A DNA stretch of 64,000 nucleotides, taken from assembly GCA_023634235.1 (NCBI GenBank), contig JAMKCF010000022.1:8548541-8612540 (forward strand), written 5' to 3'. Below the pieces are notes generated by a model. That model did no database searches, was not told the origin of the DNA, and saw only the letters and a list, made by a program, of their open reading frames with translations. The stretch comes from Pisaster brevispinus. Its lineage: Eukaryota > Echinodermata > Asteroidea > Forcipulatida > Asteriidae. Positions 12,001 to 22,000 of this stretch are shown here, piece after piece. Each line of letters begins with the position of its first letter. Position 1 is the stretch's first letter. The translations under genes and the position numbers were made by a program.

Positions 12001-12850
12001 GACGTTTGACAAAAATTTCCAAGATTATTGGGGAGAAAAAGGCTGACCGGTATGTGCAGCTATTTAACTTTCAACTGTGTTTAGCTCAGTTTTGGAACAT
12101 ACACATAAGGCGCAATTTAATGCAGCAAAGACAGTTATAATAATAATAGTTTTTTCTTTATCGAATAAAACTTATCCAAAGCTGTTGGTCATCGCGGTTT
12201 GTCGCGATCGGCTTTCAAAGACGGCGACCTGCGCCAGGAATTTGCTAAATTTTACGGGTTGGTTGGAGGGCAGCGCAACGCGTTCCGCTGATTGGCCAAC
12301 AATGCTGAAGGTCACAGTTTTTGTACTAATAATAGCAAAAATGTCGACCTTTGACCTGGCGTTATTTGGGCTTGGGTGACCCGATCCCAACAAATGAGGT
12401 GTTAAATTGAATGTCTCAATGCGACCTATCCAACTAAGCCAAAAGCAACCTCATCAAATGTTATCTAAAATTTTGTGAAATTACCTAGTCCAGGGTATGG
12501 AGAGTACAAAGTCACTTCGTACCTTGCAATAGGTCATAGTGACCAGGGTCTGAAGTGGTCAAGGTACGAAGTGACTGGACACTTTTTTTTAACTAGGTCT
12601 AGTATAATAGTATAGTCACTGTCTGCATTAGCAACAACACTCTTGCCTATTGTCAGGCTATGTTTATGCAGCTGGCCAAAATCTCCATGATCTCACTCAG
12701 CTCAGGCAAATAAAATAAATAGAAATCGTCATAAAAATCAATTCTACAAAATGACCATCGTGTGACATACCTTGCCCCAGGTTCCTCTCCAATCAGAACA
12801 TCTTGATCTTCATCATGATTTATATTGGCACGGACAGGACTCTGTGCCAT
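98..12850 (-). CDS. MON1: MON1, vacuolar fusion protein (Rab7 GEF subunit), 3' end outside window
   Basis: Twelve coding exons, read high to low: 12850-12771, 10676-10502, 9394-9214, 8398-8320, 7592-7506, 6900-6692, 5202-5063, 4855-4774, 3973-3762, 2775-2597, 1299-1197, 193-98. All junctions are GT-AG, phases agree, and together they give 541 residues. Only the last 25-30 residues are missing beyond the left edge. The first three exons encode an acidic, low-complexity N terminus. The longin-type core starts at exon 4 ([19 protein letters not shown]) and continues with [15 protein letters not shown] [40 protein letters not shown] and [17 protein letters not shown], all typical of MON1. In known systems MON1 pairs with CCZ1 as the guanine-nucleotide exchange factor for Rab7 on late endosomes. 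The start is MAQSPVRAN at 12850, with A at -3. An in-frame upstream ATG exists at 12910 and is less likely. Head-to-head with TTLL12. Invertebrates usually have one MON1, so A/B cannot be assigned. Confidence 0.95.
263..446. mobile_element. MITE-like element, 'GCTGCTTAAGC' family, diverged copy
   Basis: The left end reads GGGCCCAATCTCATAATG and the right end GCAGCTCCATGAAATTG, imperfect inverted repeats. The interior has the family core (CTAACCGTAATCTGGTAAGC, TGCTTAGCTACTTT). Sister copies are at 7675, 17088, 25884, 37695 and 45348. It lies inside the MON1 intron between exons 11 and 12. Confidence 0.6.
600..935. mobile_element. Two SINE fragments in opposite orientation
   Basis: Bases 600-775 match the plus-sense body of the tRNA-derived SINE (TGGTCCCGTGTGTTGTGTAA, AAGAACCCAGTACACTTA). 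Bases 776-935 match the antisense body (AATCAATTATGGTTTTGTGT, GTGTCATGACCTGACACTCC). It is either a nested insertion or a rearranged pair in a MON1 intron. Confidence 0.6.
1333..1612 (-). mobile_element. tRNA-derived SINE copy, 'CTAGTAGCTAGATCAAGG' subfamily
   Basis: Bases 1340-1470 match 15640-15790 (CTTGGTTCTCATATAGC, TAGTAGCTAGATCAAGGCAC, AGACCATTCCTC). The head end at 1550-1605 keeps the CCAGAACTTGAGTCTGGTGC variable-arm-like hairpin. It lies just upstream, in transcript terms, of MON1 exon 11. Confidence 0.65.
2117..2492 (-). mobile_element. tRNA-derived SINE, minus orientation
   Basis: The plus strand begins with AATAATAATAATGG plus CTTATATAGCGCTCATAT. Reversed, this is the GCGCTATATAAG tail plus ATT repeats typical of CR1/L2-mobilised SINEs. 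The body includes GTCCCATCCGAAGGACGAAG, and the B-box complement is CGGGACTCGAACCC. The tRNA-like head is cut off after about 2490. The next copy at 2880 has the complete head. Confidence 0.8.
2880..3282 (-). mobile_element. Full-length tRNA-derived SINE, minus orientation
   Basis: This is the most complete copy. On the minus strand the head reads GTGGCCGAGAGGATAAGAGC (A-box region), then CACCAGCCTCAAGCTCTGGTG (a long variable-arm-like hairpin, as in Ser/Leu tRNAs), then GGGTTTGAGTTCC (B box). The body and the GCGCTATATAAGAAGCC tail with an ATT run follow. It lies in the MON1 intron between exons 9 and 10. Confidence 0.8.
3329..3476. mobile_element. 148-bp palindromic MITE with 20-bp perfect terminal inverted repeats
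   Basis: The left end GGGGCCGATTTCACAAAGAG and right end CTCTTTGTGAAATCGGCCCC are exact reverse complements. The next bases (AAGATTAATCTTAA versus TTAAGATCAATCTTA) are nearly so. The element is too short to code. No clear target-site duplication is visible. Confidence 0.8.
4384..4752. repeat. 29-bp minisatellite in a MON1 intron
   Basis: The unit is about TGTCTGCAGAATGTTTTCAG plus TGTGTATGT. It is nearly exact from 4650 to 4752 (period 29) and increasingly diverged towards 4384. Open frames here in several phases are a by-product of the period. The array stops about 20 bp before exon 8. Confidence 0.9.
4950..5045 (+). mobile_element. Decayed tRNA-like SINE fragment
   Basis: GGAGACCGCCAACATTAGGG, then GTTAATCCGGAGATCGCAGG, TTCAAATTTTC and CTTTGTTCAACCCCAAATTA. 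It matches the better-preserved copies at 18820 and 50390, with the A-box part deleted. Confidence 0.6.
6160..6500. repeat. Diverged ~30-bp tandem repeat containing palindromes
   Basis: The repeated phrase is about ACACTGGTGCCTAGGGCCTA. Around ten degenerate units lie in the MON1 intron between exons 6 and 7. Two strong palindromes lie inside (6361-6421 and 6427-6454). Confidence 0.85.
6361..6421. repeat. Perfect 28-bp inverted repeat with 5-bp loop
   Basis: The left arm starts CCACAGCCTATAGGACACTG and the right arm ends CAGTGTCCTATAGGCTGTGG. All 28 pairs match around the loop AGTAC. A second hairpin (CCAGTGTTCCAT/ATGGAACACTGG, 4-base loop) follows at 6427-6454. Confidence 0.95.
6955..7335. 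repeat. ~115-bp tandem repeat (CCTACTGTCTGACCATTCAA)
   Basis: The landmark phrase CTACTGTCTGACCATTCA recurs near 6957, 7070, 7192 and 7301, each followed by a GTGGTTTGCAATGA-like segment. Related units occur at 9586-9620 and 26245-26440, so the family is also dispersed. Confidence 0.85.
7675..7860. mobile_element. MITE-like element, 'GCTGCTTAAGC' family
   Basis: The ends TTCATAGAACTGCTTAAGC and GCTTTAGCAGCTCTATGAA form imperfect inverted repeats. The interior has GGTTACCAGCCAAAACACCA and TGTTAAGCAATATTCTTTGC. It lies between MON1 exons 5 and 4. Confidence 0.8.
8547..8687. mobile_element. Short inverted-repeat element ending in AGGCCTGGAATT
   Basis: It starts CCAGGCCTGGAATTTCATC and ends CATAATTCCAGGTCTG, with interior AAAGGACACTTTCATTTGAA. 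Related sequences are near 22748-22913 and 49590-49722, all ending in TCCAGGCCTG-like sequence. Non-coding MITE-like family. Confidence 0.55.
8826..8986. repeat. Two-copy ~80-bp direct repeat
   Basis: ATGTAGAATGG, then TTAAGACATTACATCACATT, and GTTTTAATGCCATTTCT occur twice in tandem. It lies within a MON1 intron. Confidence 0.7.
10915..11085. repeat. TCACTTCGTACC tandem repeat in MON1 intron 1
   Basis: About seven degenerate units of roughly 24 bp contain CACTTCGTACC followed by TTGG or ATCAGCTAAGT. The same word in both orientations recurs at 11650-11780 and forms an inverted repeat at 12510-12576. Confidence 0.85.
12510..12576. repeat. 17-bp perfect inverted repeat
   Basis: AGTCACTTCGTACCTTG (12510-12526) pairs exactly with CAAGGTACGAAGTGACT (12560-12576) across a 33-bp loop. 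It lies in MON1 intron 1, about 200 bp downstream of exon 1, and shares the word of the 10915-11085 array. Confidence 0.9.
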
Positions 12851-13081
12851 TTTCCACCAAAAAACACAGACAATTTGGGAAGAAAACTGTTTGCACGATG
12901 ATCTCACCATTAAATTTAAATGGCGCCCTCAAGAGTCAAGCCACAAATTTATGATAGACAGGTTCTGAACGGGCATCGTTCGCCAAGCTTGTGATTGTAC
13001 AGAGAACCCCAGGTACCAAGCACACGTGCGTTTGTGATTTTTTTTTTAACTTGTGTATGTGAAGTTGTATCACGTCGAGAG
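12851..13081. promoter_or_regulatory. Probable bidirectional promoter of MON1 and TTLL12
   Basis: This 231-bp gap lies between two divergent start codons and must hold both 5' UTRs and the core promoters, unless upstream non-coding exons exist. An E-box CACGTG lies at 13023-13028. I see no convincing TATA box for either side. Transcription start sites cannot be placed from sequence. Confidence 0.7.
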
Positions 13082-16000
13082 ATGGAAAACGGACTGGAAA
13101 ACGACGATTACAACGATTTTGTACTCGTCCATAAACCTCAACTAGAAAAATCAGGAGTCCCACAACATTTCTGGCACAGTTTGTATCTCAAACTTAGTAA
13201 TGAGGTAATTGATTCAATGATTGGGTTGCGAAGATTTGTTTGCTAGCTAAAACTAAAAAAAGTAAAGTTAGGCATAAGAATAAGATAGGCTGCTCTGCTG
13301 GCGGGCGGCAAGGCCGGGCAGGCAGGTAGGGCGGGGTCGTCGTTGTCTGATATGTAAGACTCAGATATACGGCCCCGCACATGTCAACTTATGAGGTACT
13401 TTTAACAATTGAACAATGCTACCCCACAAGGTTTGATTTGTTATTAGTGGTTCTTGTGATTGATTTAGGCGCTTTGGCTCAGGCTGTGTACTCCCATCCC
13501 CAGCCCAGGGAGCTGAGATGGTTTAATAAATGAAATAATTGGCCCAGTGAGTGAGTGAGTGAGTGACCGGGTAATAATCTTGGAGCGCCATAACTTAAGC
13601 ATCACTGAGTCATGAGTGATTGATTTGAGTTCTATATAGAAGCCACTATTTTATTGTTAATGTCTATGACTATGTATGATGAGTATTGGCACAGTAATTT
13701 CTTTACACGTACTAGTTGCGATGATCGTAACCCTCCATCCTCCCGACAGTCGCAGACCGGAGGGAGGATGGATGGTTACGATCATCGTAACTATACACGT
13801 AAATATCTGTCTGTTTTTTATTATAAAGCATTTGTCTCTATCTATAGTATTTAAACCTATACTATATAGTTGTAATTTGTTTCCCCTCGTCAATGCAGGT
13901 TTATGATGCAGGTGAAAAGTTTATGCTGACCTACACAAATGATGACGATGAGGAAGAATGTGGAGAAGATAACGATGAGGAACAGACTAGTACTAATAAC
14001 AAAAATGAGGAGAATGCTGGAGAAGACAAACCACCAAAGCTGAAAGTTGTTGTGAGTCACGAAGATGGTTTGTCTTCCTCTCATGAAGACAGGTGTGTGG
14101 CAAGACAGAATTATTTGTTTCTTGAAGTTTTAGTGTAGTTGTGTCACTCCAGAGGACGCAGTGTATTATTATTATTATTATTATTTATTCGGCCATTTTT
14201 CAAAGAACAGAAATAATACATTGTACTTGTAAACGGTAGTTTAGCTACAGGAAAAATAAACTGCTTAAAGAACTACATGAATAAGCCTCACAGCAACTAA
14301 AGCATTGAATGAATGAAGAAGACTGACTGAAGGGTTGGATACAACAGGGTAATGAGAAGATGAGAGATGAGGATAGATTGGGTAATGACAGGAAATGGGG
14401 TGGGAGAGGGCAGGGCAGGGTACAAAGACAACCCAGTTCAAGCTGGCCAGGATTAACAAAAGTAGTTTTGATAATCGAAATGATTTGAGCATTCAGGTTG
14501 GCTCAGTGGTTTCTTCCCTGCCTTCCACCTCTGTGATCCTGGTTTGAATCCAAGACCGAAGCCTTGATTAGCTTTTCCATCCTCACCTGACTGTTTGGGT
14601 TATCCCCTTGTTCTGGGGATCAGTTTAAGCCACTCCAGCCTATGTGACATGTACAGTTGACAGTTGAAATAAGGGAAATGATTGGGACAGTTGTTGATAC
14701 AAGCGTCTTCCCTTAAAGTTAAGAAAAACCAAGGAAATTGTTCATTTTGAACAATATACATCAGGTTGTCTTTCAATGCATTGCTACTAAATGCTAAAGC
14801 CAGTGGTGTCACTACATGGGAAAAGGGGGCAATTTTTGGGAACTATTCTTTTGATGGATTGATGGATTCACTGACCTGACGACCTGACCTACCTGGCTGG
14901 CCTGACTGACCATACTGACTTTACTTGACTGACGTGACAAAACTGACCTGACCTGAATGATCTGACCAAACTGCATGACAGGCTGCATAGCCTGACCAAA
15001 CTGACCAGACGAGACTGACCAGACTGGACTGCATGACCGGACTGCTTCACCTAACCAGACTGACCTGACCAGACTGATCTGACTGGACTGACCTGACCAG
15101 ACTGACCTGACCAGACTGACCTGACCAGACTGATCTGACTGGACTGACCTGACCAGACTGACCTGACCAGACTGTATCACCTGACGGGACTGACCTGACC
15201 GACTGCATGACCTTACTGGACGTACCTGACTGGACTGACTTGACCGGACTGATCTGGCCAGACCGACCTGATTTGGCTTGACTGATCTGACTGGACTGAC
15301 CTGACCAAACTGCATTTCCTGACAGGACAGACCTGACTGGCTGCATGACCTGACTGAAATGACCTGACTAAACTAACTGTCTGTACTGATCTGACCTGAC
15401 CTGACCGGACTGACCTGACCTGACCGGACTGACCTGACCTGACCGGACTGACCTGACTGTCCTGACCTGACCTGACCGGACTGACCTGACCTGACCGGAC
15501 TGACATGACTTAACCGACATGACCAACTGACCGACATGACCGGGATGACCTGGCCCATCGGGACTGACCTGCCTGGACTGACCTGAAAGTGGAGACTATT
15601 ACCAACATGTCTTTGGTTTAAATTTTTAATAATAATCATACTTGGTTCTTATATAGCACACATATCCTAGTAGCTAGATCAAGGTGCTTTACAACTTTAA
15701 AATCCCTGTTCATCGGGCATATTCTTTTAGACCATTCCTCTAGCTTTCTCAACTCCCTGTGGAACATACAATCTACTTAAATTAGCTGTAAGGGGTTAAT
15801 CCAGCACCATACTGTCTCAGCCCTCTCAGGTTCCCATTTATACACCTGGGTCAAGAGAAGCAATTATGGTTAAGTTCCTTAATCAAGGACATACATTGTA
15901 AGTGCCATAACCAGGGATCGAGCCCACAGTTGGATGAGTCAGCCATCAGAACTTGAGTCCGATGCTTGGCCACTACACACTATGTCAGTCTAACACTTCG

Positions 16001-19000
16001 ATTGAATAGACACTGTTCCATTCTTGTTTACAGCATATTTCTGATTGACCATGCTTGGACGTATCGTCTGATCGATGCAAGGCGTCAGCTTCATCAAGTC
16101 CCAGGATTGCTGGCTAGATTGATGAGTCTCATGGGACTAAATAGAAAGGCTGAGGATGACGACGAAGCATGCATTGATAGAGTGCTAAAAGAATCATGGA
16201 AGTTCAACCGTACATACAGCTTAAACATACAGGTAAAGTTACAGGTTGGGTGTTAAATTACCCATGGGGCATGTTTGGATGACCCTGACCAGAAACAAGT
16301 TTTTGGGGTATTTTTCAGGGAAATTCCGTAGTTGAGCAGATTTGGGTGTGGGTTCACCATTCAATCATATCTAAAGGACCAAGCACTAAGAACTTAAAGA
16401 TTTGAAAGGTACAGACAATGTTATCAGTGACATTGCATGTTTTTAACAGAGAACAGAGCTGGGACTACATGTACTACATGGATGATTGTAGGTGTTGTAA
16501 CATTCATCCATCAAACCATTCCACAACATGCCGTTTGATTGGTGGAACACATACATGTATATGACACGTTAACTCTTTATTTTGCCATGTATACTGCCAT
16601 GATGCTCCACAATTTAATATAGGAGTCCTATATGGATAATTATCGGATGCTTTGGATGCTTCACAGCGTCATTTCCAAAAAAATTGCTTCCGTCAACTTT
16701 TAGAGTGTTGGGTGGAAGGGTGTCCATGTATTTGTTGTTATTGTGAAAGCAATTCAAATTCATTTGACAAGGATCTATGTGTGAGTTATACAAACTAAAT
16801 ATTGAAACTGATTGGATTTTGTTAATGCACTGTCAAATTTAATCACTCAGTGAAATCTGGCTTTTCCATTTCACCAGGTGAAGGCTTCGCCTCGTGAAAT
16901 GGAATATTTCAGATTTCATCTCAACACAAAATCTTACACTTGATGGCAATTGCTCCTTTGATTTTCGTCAACTTTTGATAAGGAAAATGGGGGCACATCT
17001 CAGAACTTGTTCAGCTGTTACTTTTATAACTCTTTATTTTTATGTGGTATAATTAAGATCCAAATTGAAAATTTCTCACATGACAAAGGCCAGTTTCATA
17101 GAGCTGCTTAATTAAAGCAGAAAAAGTAAAATTATGCTTACCACACTAAGGTTACCAGCCAAAATACCATGTCACATACACCATCTATGACTAGTACACT
17201 GCTTATTTTTGCTTAGCAAAACATTGTTACACATTATTTTCTGCTTCAGCAGCATTATGAAAGTGGGCCAAGTTGTAGTACAGTATCTTGCCTGCCAGGA
17301 AATGCCCTGGAATGCCCAAGATCACTCTTTGCATGAATTGTTTGTTTCCGTTCAAGGGACTAAGTGCTGAGGACAAACAGCCTGTGTGGTACATTCTTGA
17401 TGAATTTGGATCTCGCATCCACCATTCGGATACACCAAACTGTCGTCTGGTACCCTTGCTCTACGCATCTCAGAATATTGCATATGACCTGCTGTTTCCC
17501 TTAAGGCACCTGGAGTATGGAGGTATGGAACTGTCTTCATTAACCATTTTGATCTTTTTTGTTTCTACTGTGGTTGTTTTTAAAGTGTTTTTTTAAGTAC
17601 TTAAGGAACTAGATGTTTGTATTTGCAGCGGTAAAACATTCACTACGGGGAGCAGCTGTAGTAAATGCTCTGTCCCCCAACTGCATTTTTTGATGATCTT
17701 GTATCTGTTACAAGACGAGCTGCAGCATTTTGGACCCGCTGTAAACGATTTATTTATTTGATTGTTAGGAAAGCCAACAAGTAAAGAATTACAGTTATCG
17801 AGATATGAGGTGACAAGGGCATGAATTAGCTGTTCAGTTGCCTCAGGATTAAGATATTGTCTCATTGAATGGATATTACGTAGGTTTTAATTGGCCAGTT
17901 TAATGCAATTTGAAACCTGTGACACGACAGACATTGTTGAGTTGATGACTACACCTAAATTTCTAGCTTGTTCTCTGTAATTGTCCATTTTTAGAAGACG
18001 TAACGGTGGATTTTGCCTTCAATCATCCCGATCCACTGATGCGCCAAATTCACCTTTTACCATGGCATCACAGCGACTTAACCCACATCAGTACAGAGCA
18101 CCCTGAGCCAGATGGTATCTATCTCTCCCGAGCCTGTAACTACATACCTCCTGAAGTAGGTGAGGAAATCATCCTCCCAGATACCTCTGGTCAGCTCAAG
18201 GTCTTCAGTAACAACTCTCAGGCTTCAGACAATCTTAAACATCCTAAGTTTGTGTTTGTGGAGAATGAAGAGGATGCAGATGTTCTGTACGTGTCCAAAA
18301 ACCGAGATTTCAGGTTGGTAAATTCTGCCGTCTTCAAAATTCCAAAATGTGTATTAAGTTTATTTTATCTTGCTTAGCGTTGGGGGGGGGGTAGGGGTTA
18401 CACTTCTCAAAGGTGACGTTGAGGTGAATCAATACCACAGTTGTTGTTCTTGTCATTGTGTGATTGTTTCCTGTTGCTATTTTTGTCTGCTGTGTCCTGC
18501 TGTTGCTCATTTGTTGTACAGTTCAGTTTGCTTTTTTGCAATCATTTTTGCTCTTCATGTGGCACTGTCTAATTGTGTAATTTTTTGGTTTTCCGTTCTT
18601 CTTCTTCCATACATGTCATCTTTTAAGTAATATGTAGCACAGTTTTATTTAATTTCAATTTACTTTTGGGTAAAACAAAGAAAAATTGACTAGAATGGGA
18701 TTCGCCCCCACGACCTCTTGATTAACATGCTGGCACTCTATCAACTGACCTATCTTGCCCTAATGTTGGCGTTTTTCCTGTTTTGTCAATATCCTTGTTC
18801 AGGGGTGCCAAACAGGGAGACCGCCAACATTAGGGCTAGATAGCTCAGTTTGTAGAGTGCCAGCATGTCAATCTGGAGGTCACAGGTTCAAATCTTGTTC
18901 TAGTCAATTTTTCTTAGTTCAACCAAAAATTGAATTGAAATTTACTCAGTTTTCCCTTGTGGTTTATCACTTGTAATTTAAATTTATACACAACTATTTT

Positions 19001-22000
19001 TATCCTGTGATTCGACAAGGGAATGGCATGAATGGGAAAAATGAATGAAGGATGTAAATCCCTGCTCATCTAGGCTATGGCTTGAAGGCTGAAAAGTCCT
19101 ATTCTTCAACGTTGCCATTTCAGCCAACAGCCATAGCCGTCGTCATAATGTTAGCCAGAGGGTTGTCTGGGTGTCTTTTGACACCCTGTTTTATCTGTCA
19201 TTTACATGTAAATGTATTATTATTGAACAATTTGGACACCCAGTTTGTAAATTTCCATCAAATTTGGACACCCTTTTACCAAATCCTGGCTAAAACCTTG
19301 TCCGTAGCTGAAGTCCATTGATTTGGATGTAGCATTAATCTATCATCAAATTGGCAAAGCAATCATGGTAAACTGCTAATTTGAGCAGCTAGGGGTTGTA
19401 TGCCTCCCATGGAGTTTAGAAAGTTTAAGAAATGGTCTGATGAACAGGGATAATAATAGTGTAAAACACCTTGATCTAGCTACTAGGATATGTGCACTCA
19501 AGTCACCTATTATTATTAATATAACTTTTTGAGTTAAAAAAATCATTGTAGTACAGGATTCTTGGTTTTATTTTAATTACATGTATTGTACCTTCAGGAA
19601 AATTTCCAAGGAGACCCACCAGTTCATCAGCCAGTTTCCTGGAGAGAAACTTATCACAACCAAGGACCTTCTAGCCCTTGTGTCTAGACGGGCAGGAACA
19701 AAGGACCAATCAGGGAAGAGCATTGGTCCAAAATGGCTTCCAGTGACCTTTGACCTTCTGCTGGCATTGCCTCAGTTTGTATCGTACTTTCAACAACAAC
19801 AACAAAAGTGAGTTTCCAAATGAGTTTTAAACCTGCCTATAACCCATTTCTGCCTTACTACGGAATTTCCTGTAGAACAGACAAACATTGTAAACGTCTG
19901 CCTGCAGGACAACTGGACCTGGTACACAGCTCTCATTACTAGCGAAATCCTTTTTTTAAATAGTTTTTTTATACTTTATTGGCTATGTCCTCTGTAGCAA
20001 TGTTTTTCTACTCTTGCTTTTTAGCGGTTAAACAAAATTCTTCTTGTTTGAATAATCATCTTGTTAATGTTAATTTTTTTGTTTTTTGTTAATTCTCTTA
20101 TGATGTGGCTTTTGGATTGTTTTTGTCTATAATGTCATTTGGAAAACAACTTGACAGTAACTTAGTTTACTTTTTGTAACCTTGCAGGTGTGCCATTGTT
20201 CTGTCTTTGGAACATATTGTGTAATCTGCTGTTTATGTTTTTATATCTCTTGCCTTTTATATTTAATGTATAATTTGATAATGTAATTGTGATGTTTTTA
20301 CCCGTGAAGTTAGTTAATGCATTAACAAAAATATATCAGAGGGAAAAATGGGGGGGGGGGGCTCTTGAGCCCCCAGTGATCAAAAACCTTGTTCCCCTCT
20401 TTGACTTGTAGGGTATAAAGCCCCTGCTCTCCCCCTGCCCCGACCCTTAATGAAAATGTATAACTATGCAACTGTTTATAAATAAAGCCCCTGCTCTCCC
20501 CCTGCCCCCACCCTTAATGAAAATGTATAACTATGCAACTGTTTATAAATAAAGCCCCTGCTCTCCCCCTGCCCCCACCCTTAATGAAAATGTATAACTA
20601 TGCAACTGTTTATAATCCTGTAGAATAACACAGTAGAATAATCCAACAGCTAATAATTTCTTTCTTTTTTGCTGATTCAATTCAATTGAATTCTTAGTTA
20701 ACTTTTTCTTGTGTTTTTTTCCCAGAGGAGCACAAAATATCTGGATTTGTAAGCCGGTTAATCTGGCCCGTAGCTTGGACACTGTGGTAACCAATAATCT
20801 CGATCATATCATCAGACAAACGGAAACGGATATTCCTAAGGTAAGAAAGTATTCCAGAAGCGTGACTGTAGGTAGAGAAGTTATCTGAAATAAAAAAGTC
20901 GCAACCCCTTAAGGTGATCCCGTGGCTGCCGTTTCCCAGGTTGCATCGTAAATTTTGATGTGATCCCTGTCTCCCTGGCAGCTAACGGTTGATGGCTTCT
21001 GACATAGGTCTAGATATATGTAGCTCAGTTGGTAGAGTGCGGGCATGTTAAACTGGAGTTCGCTGGTTCAAATACCGCTCTTGTAATTTTTCTTTATTCA
21101 ACCCCAAATTATTTACCCAGTCAGTTTCTGTTGTGGTTTATGACTTGATAATTATTTCCACCCCCCAAACACGGATTTGGTAATTTTGAAATAAAGCTGG
21201 GACACTGGCCAATGTAACCAGGAGTCAAACAAAACATGGTTGAAATCACAGGATGAACTTCAGAAGTCTGAAGAGGTTACTGAGACAATTAGTTGTCAAC
21301 GATGATTTTTTTTCAGGTCGCCTGTGAGTATTTGACAGATCCAGTCCTGTATATCCGTGATGGCATTGGATCAGTCAAATTTGATCTTCGTTTTATCGTG
21401 ATGTTGTCATCGGTAAAGCCGTTAAAACTTTATGTCTACACAATATTCTGGACTCGATTTGCTAACAAGTAAGTCATGGCACCTCTGTGCACAAACTTGG
21501 TTTAGGAAAATGTTATTTTGAAGAGGCACGTTGCCTTCGGATTGTGAGCTTTGGGCTATTAAAAGCTTTTATGAAATTAATACGGTTGATGGAAAGATGT
21601 TTTAAAAGTAGAATGTAATGATTTGCACAAATATCCCTGGAAATTTTGAGGTTTTTCTTTAACATGGTTTGTTATTTATTTGGTTTTACAAAATGGCTGA
21701 CCGTGAAAATCATACAATTTCAAGGGAATTTGTTTGAATCATTACATTCTACTTTTAAAGCCCAAAGCGCCCAATCTGAAGCCCCTTTAAGTATTGACTC
21801 AATCCATCTACTGAGACCATTACCCACAATAAATCTCGGTTGTGCCATTTTAGGAGTCAGATTTGCCCAGTGTTTCTGTGCAGAGTTATTGTAGGCACCA
21901 CTTGTGCGGTTAGACGTGCACCATGTCTATGCATGTTTTTTTAAGCATGTAATGGAAGTCTTTTGGCAAACATTAGCAACGTATGATTCTAGAGCAAGGA

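Noticed and set aside
12180..12393. CpG-rich open frame in MON1 intron 1 as an extra exon
   Set aside because: MON1 exons 1 and 2 join in phase without it, there is no homology, and no convincing splice pair was seen.
14812..15639. Long minus-strand open frames rich in GQVSPVRS
   Set aside because: They translate a TGACC-based minisatellite in several frames. Stop-free frames are expected from the repeat period, and there is no homology.
20990..21090. A tRNA gene suggested by TAGCTCAGTTGGTAGAG and GGTTCAAAT
   Set aside because: The A- and B-box-like motifs are present but no acceptor stem pairs, and the flanks match dispersed SINE copies. The same applies at 18820, 47385, 50390 and 52145.
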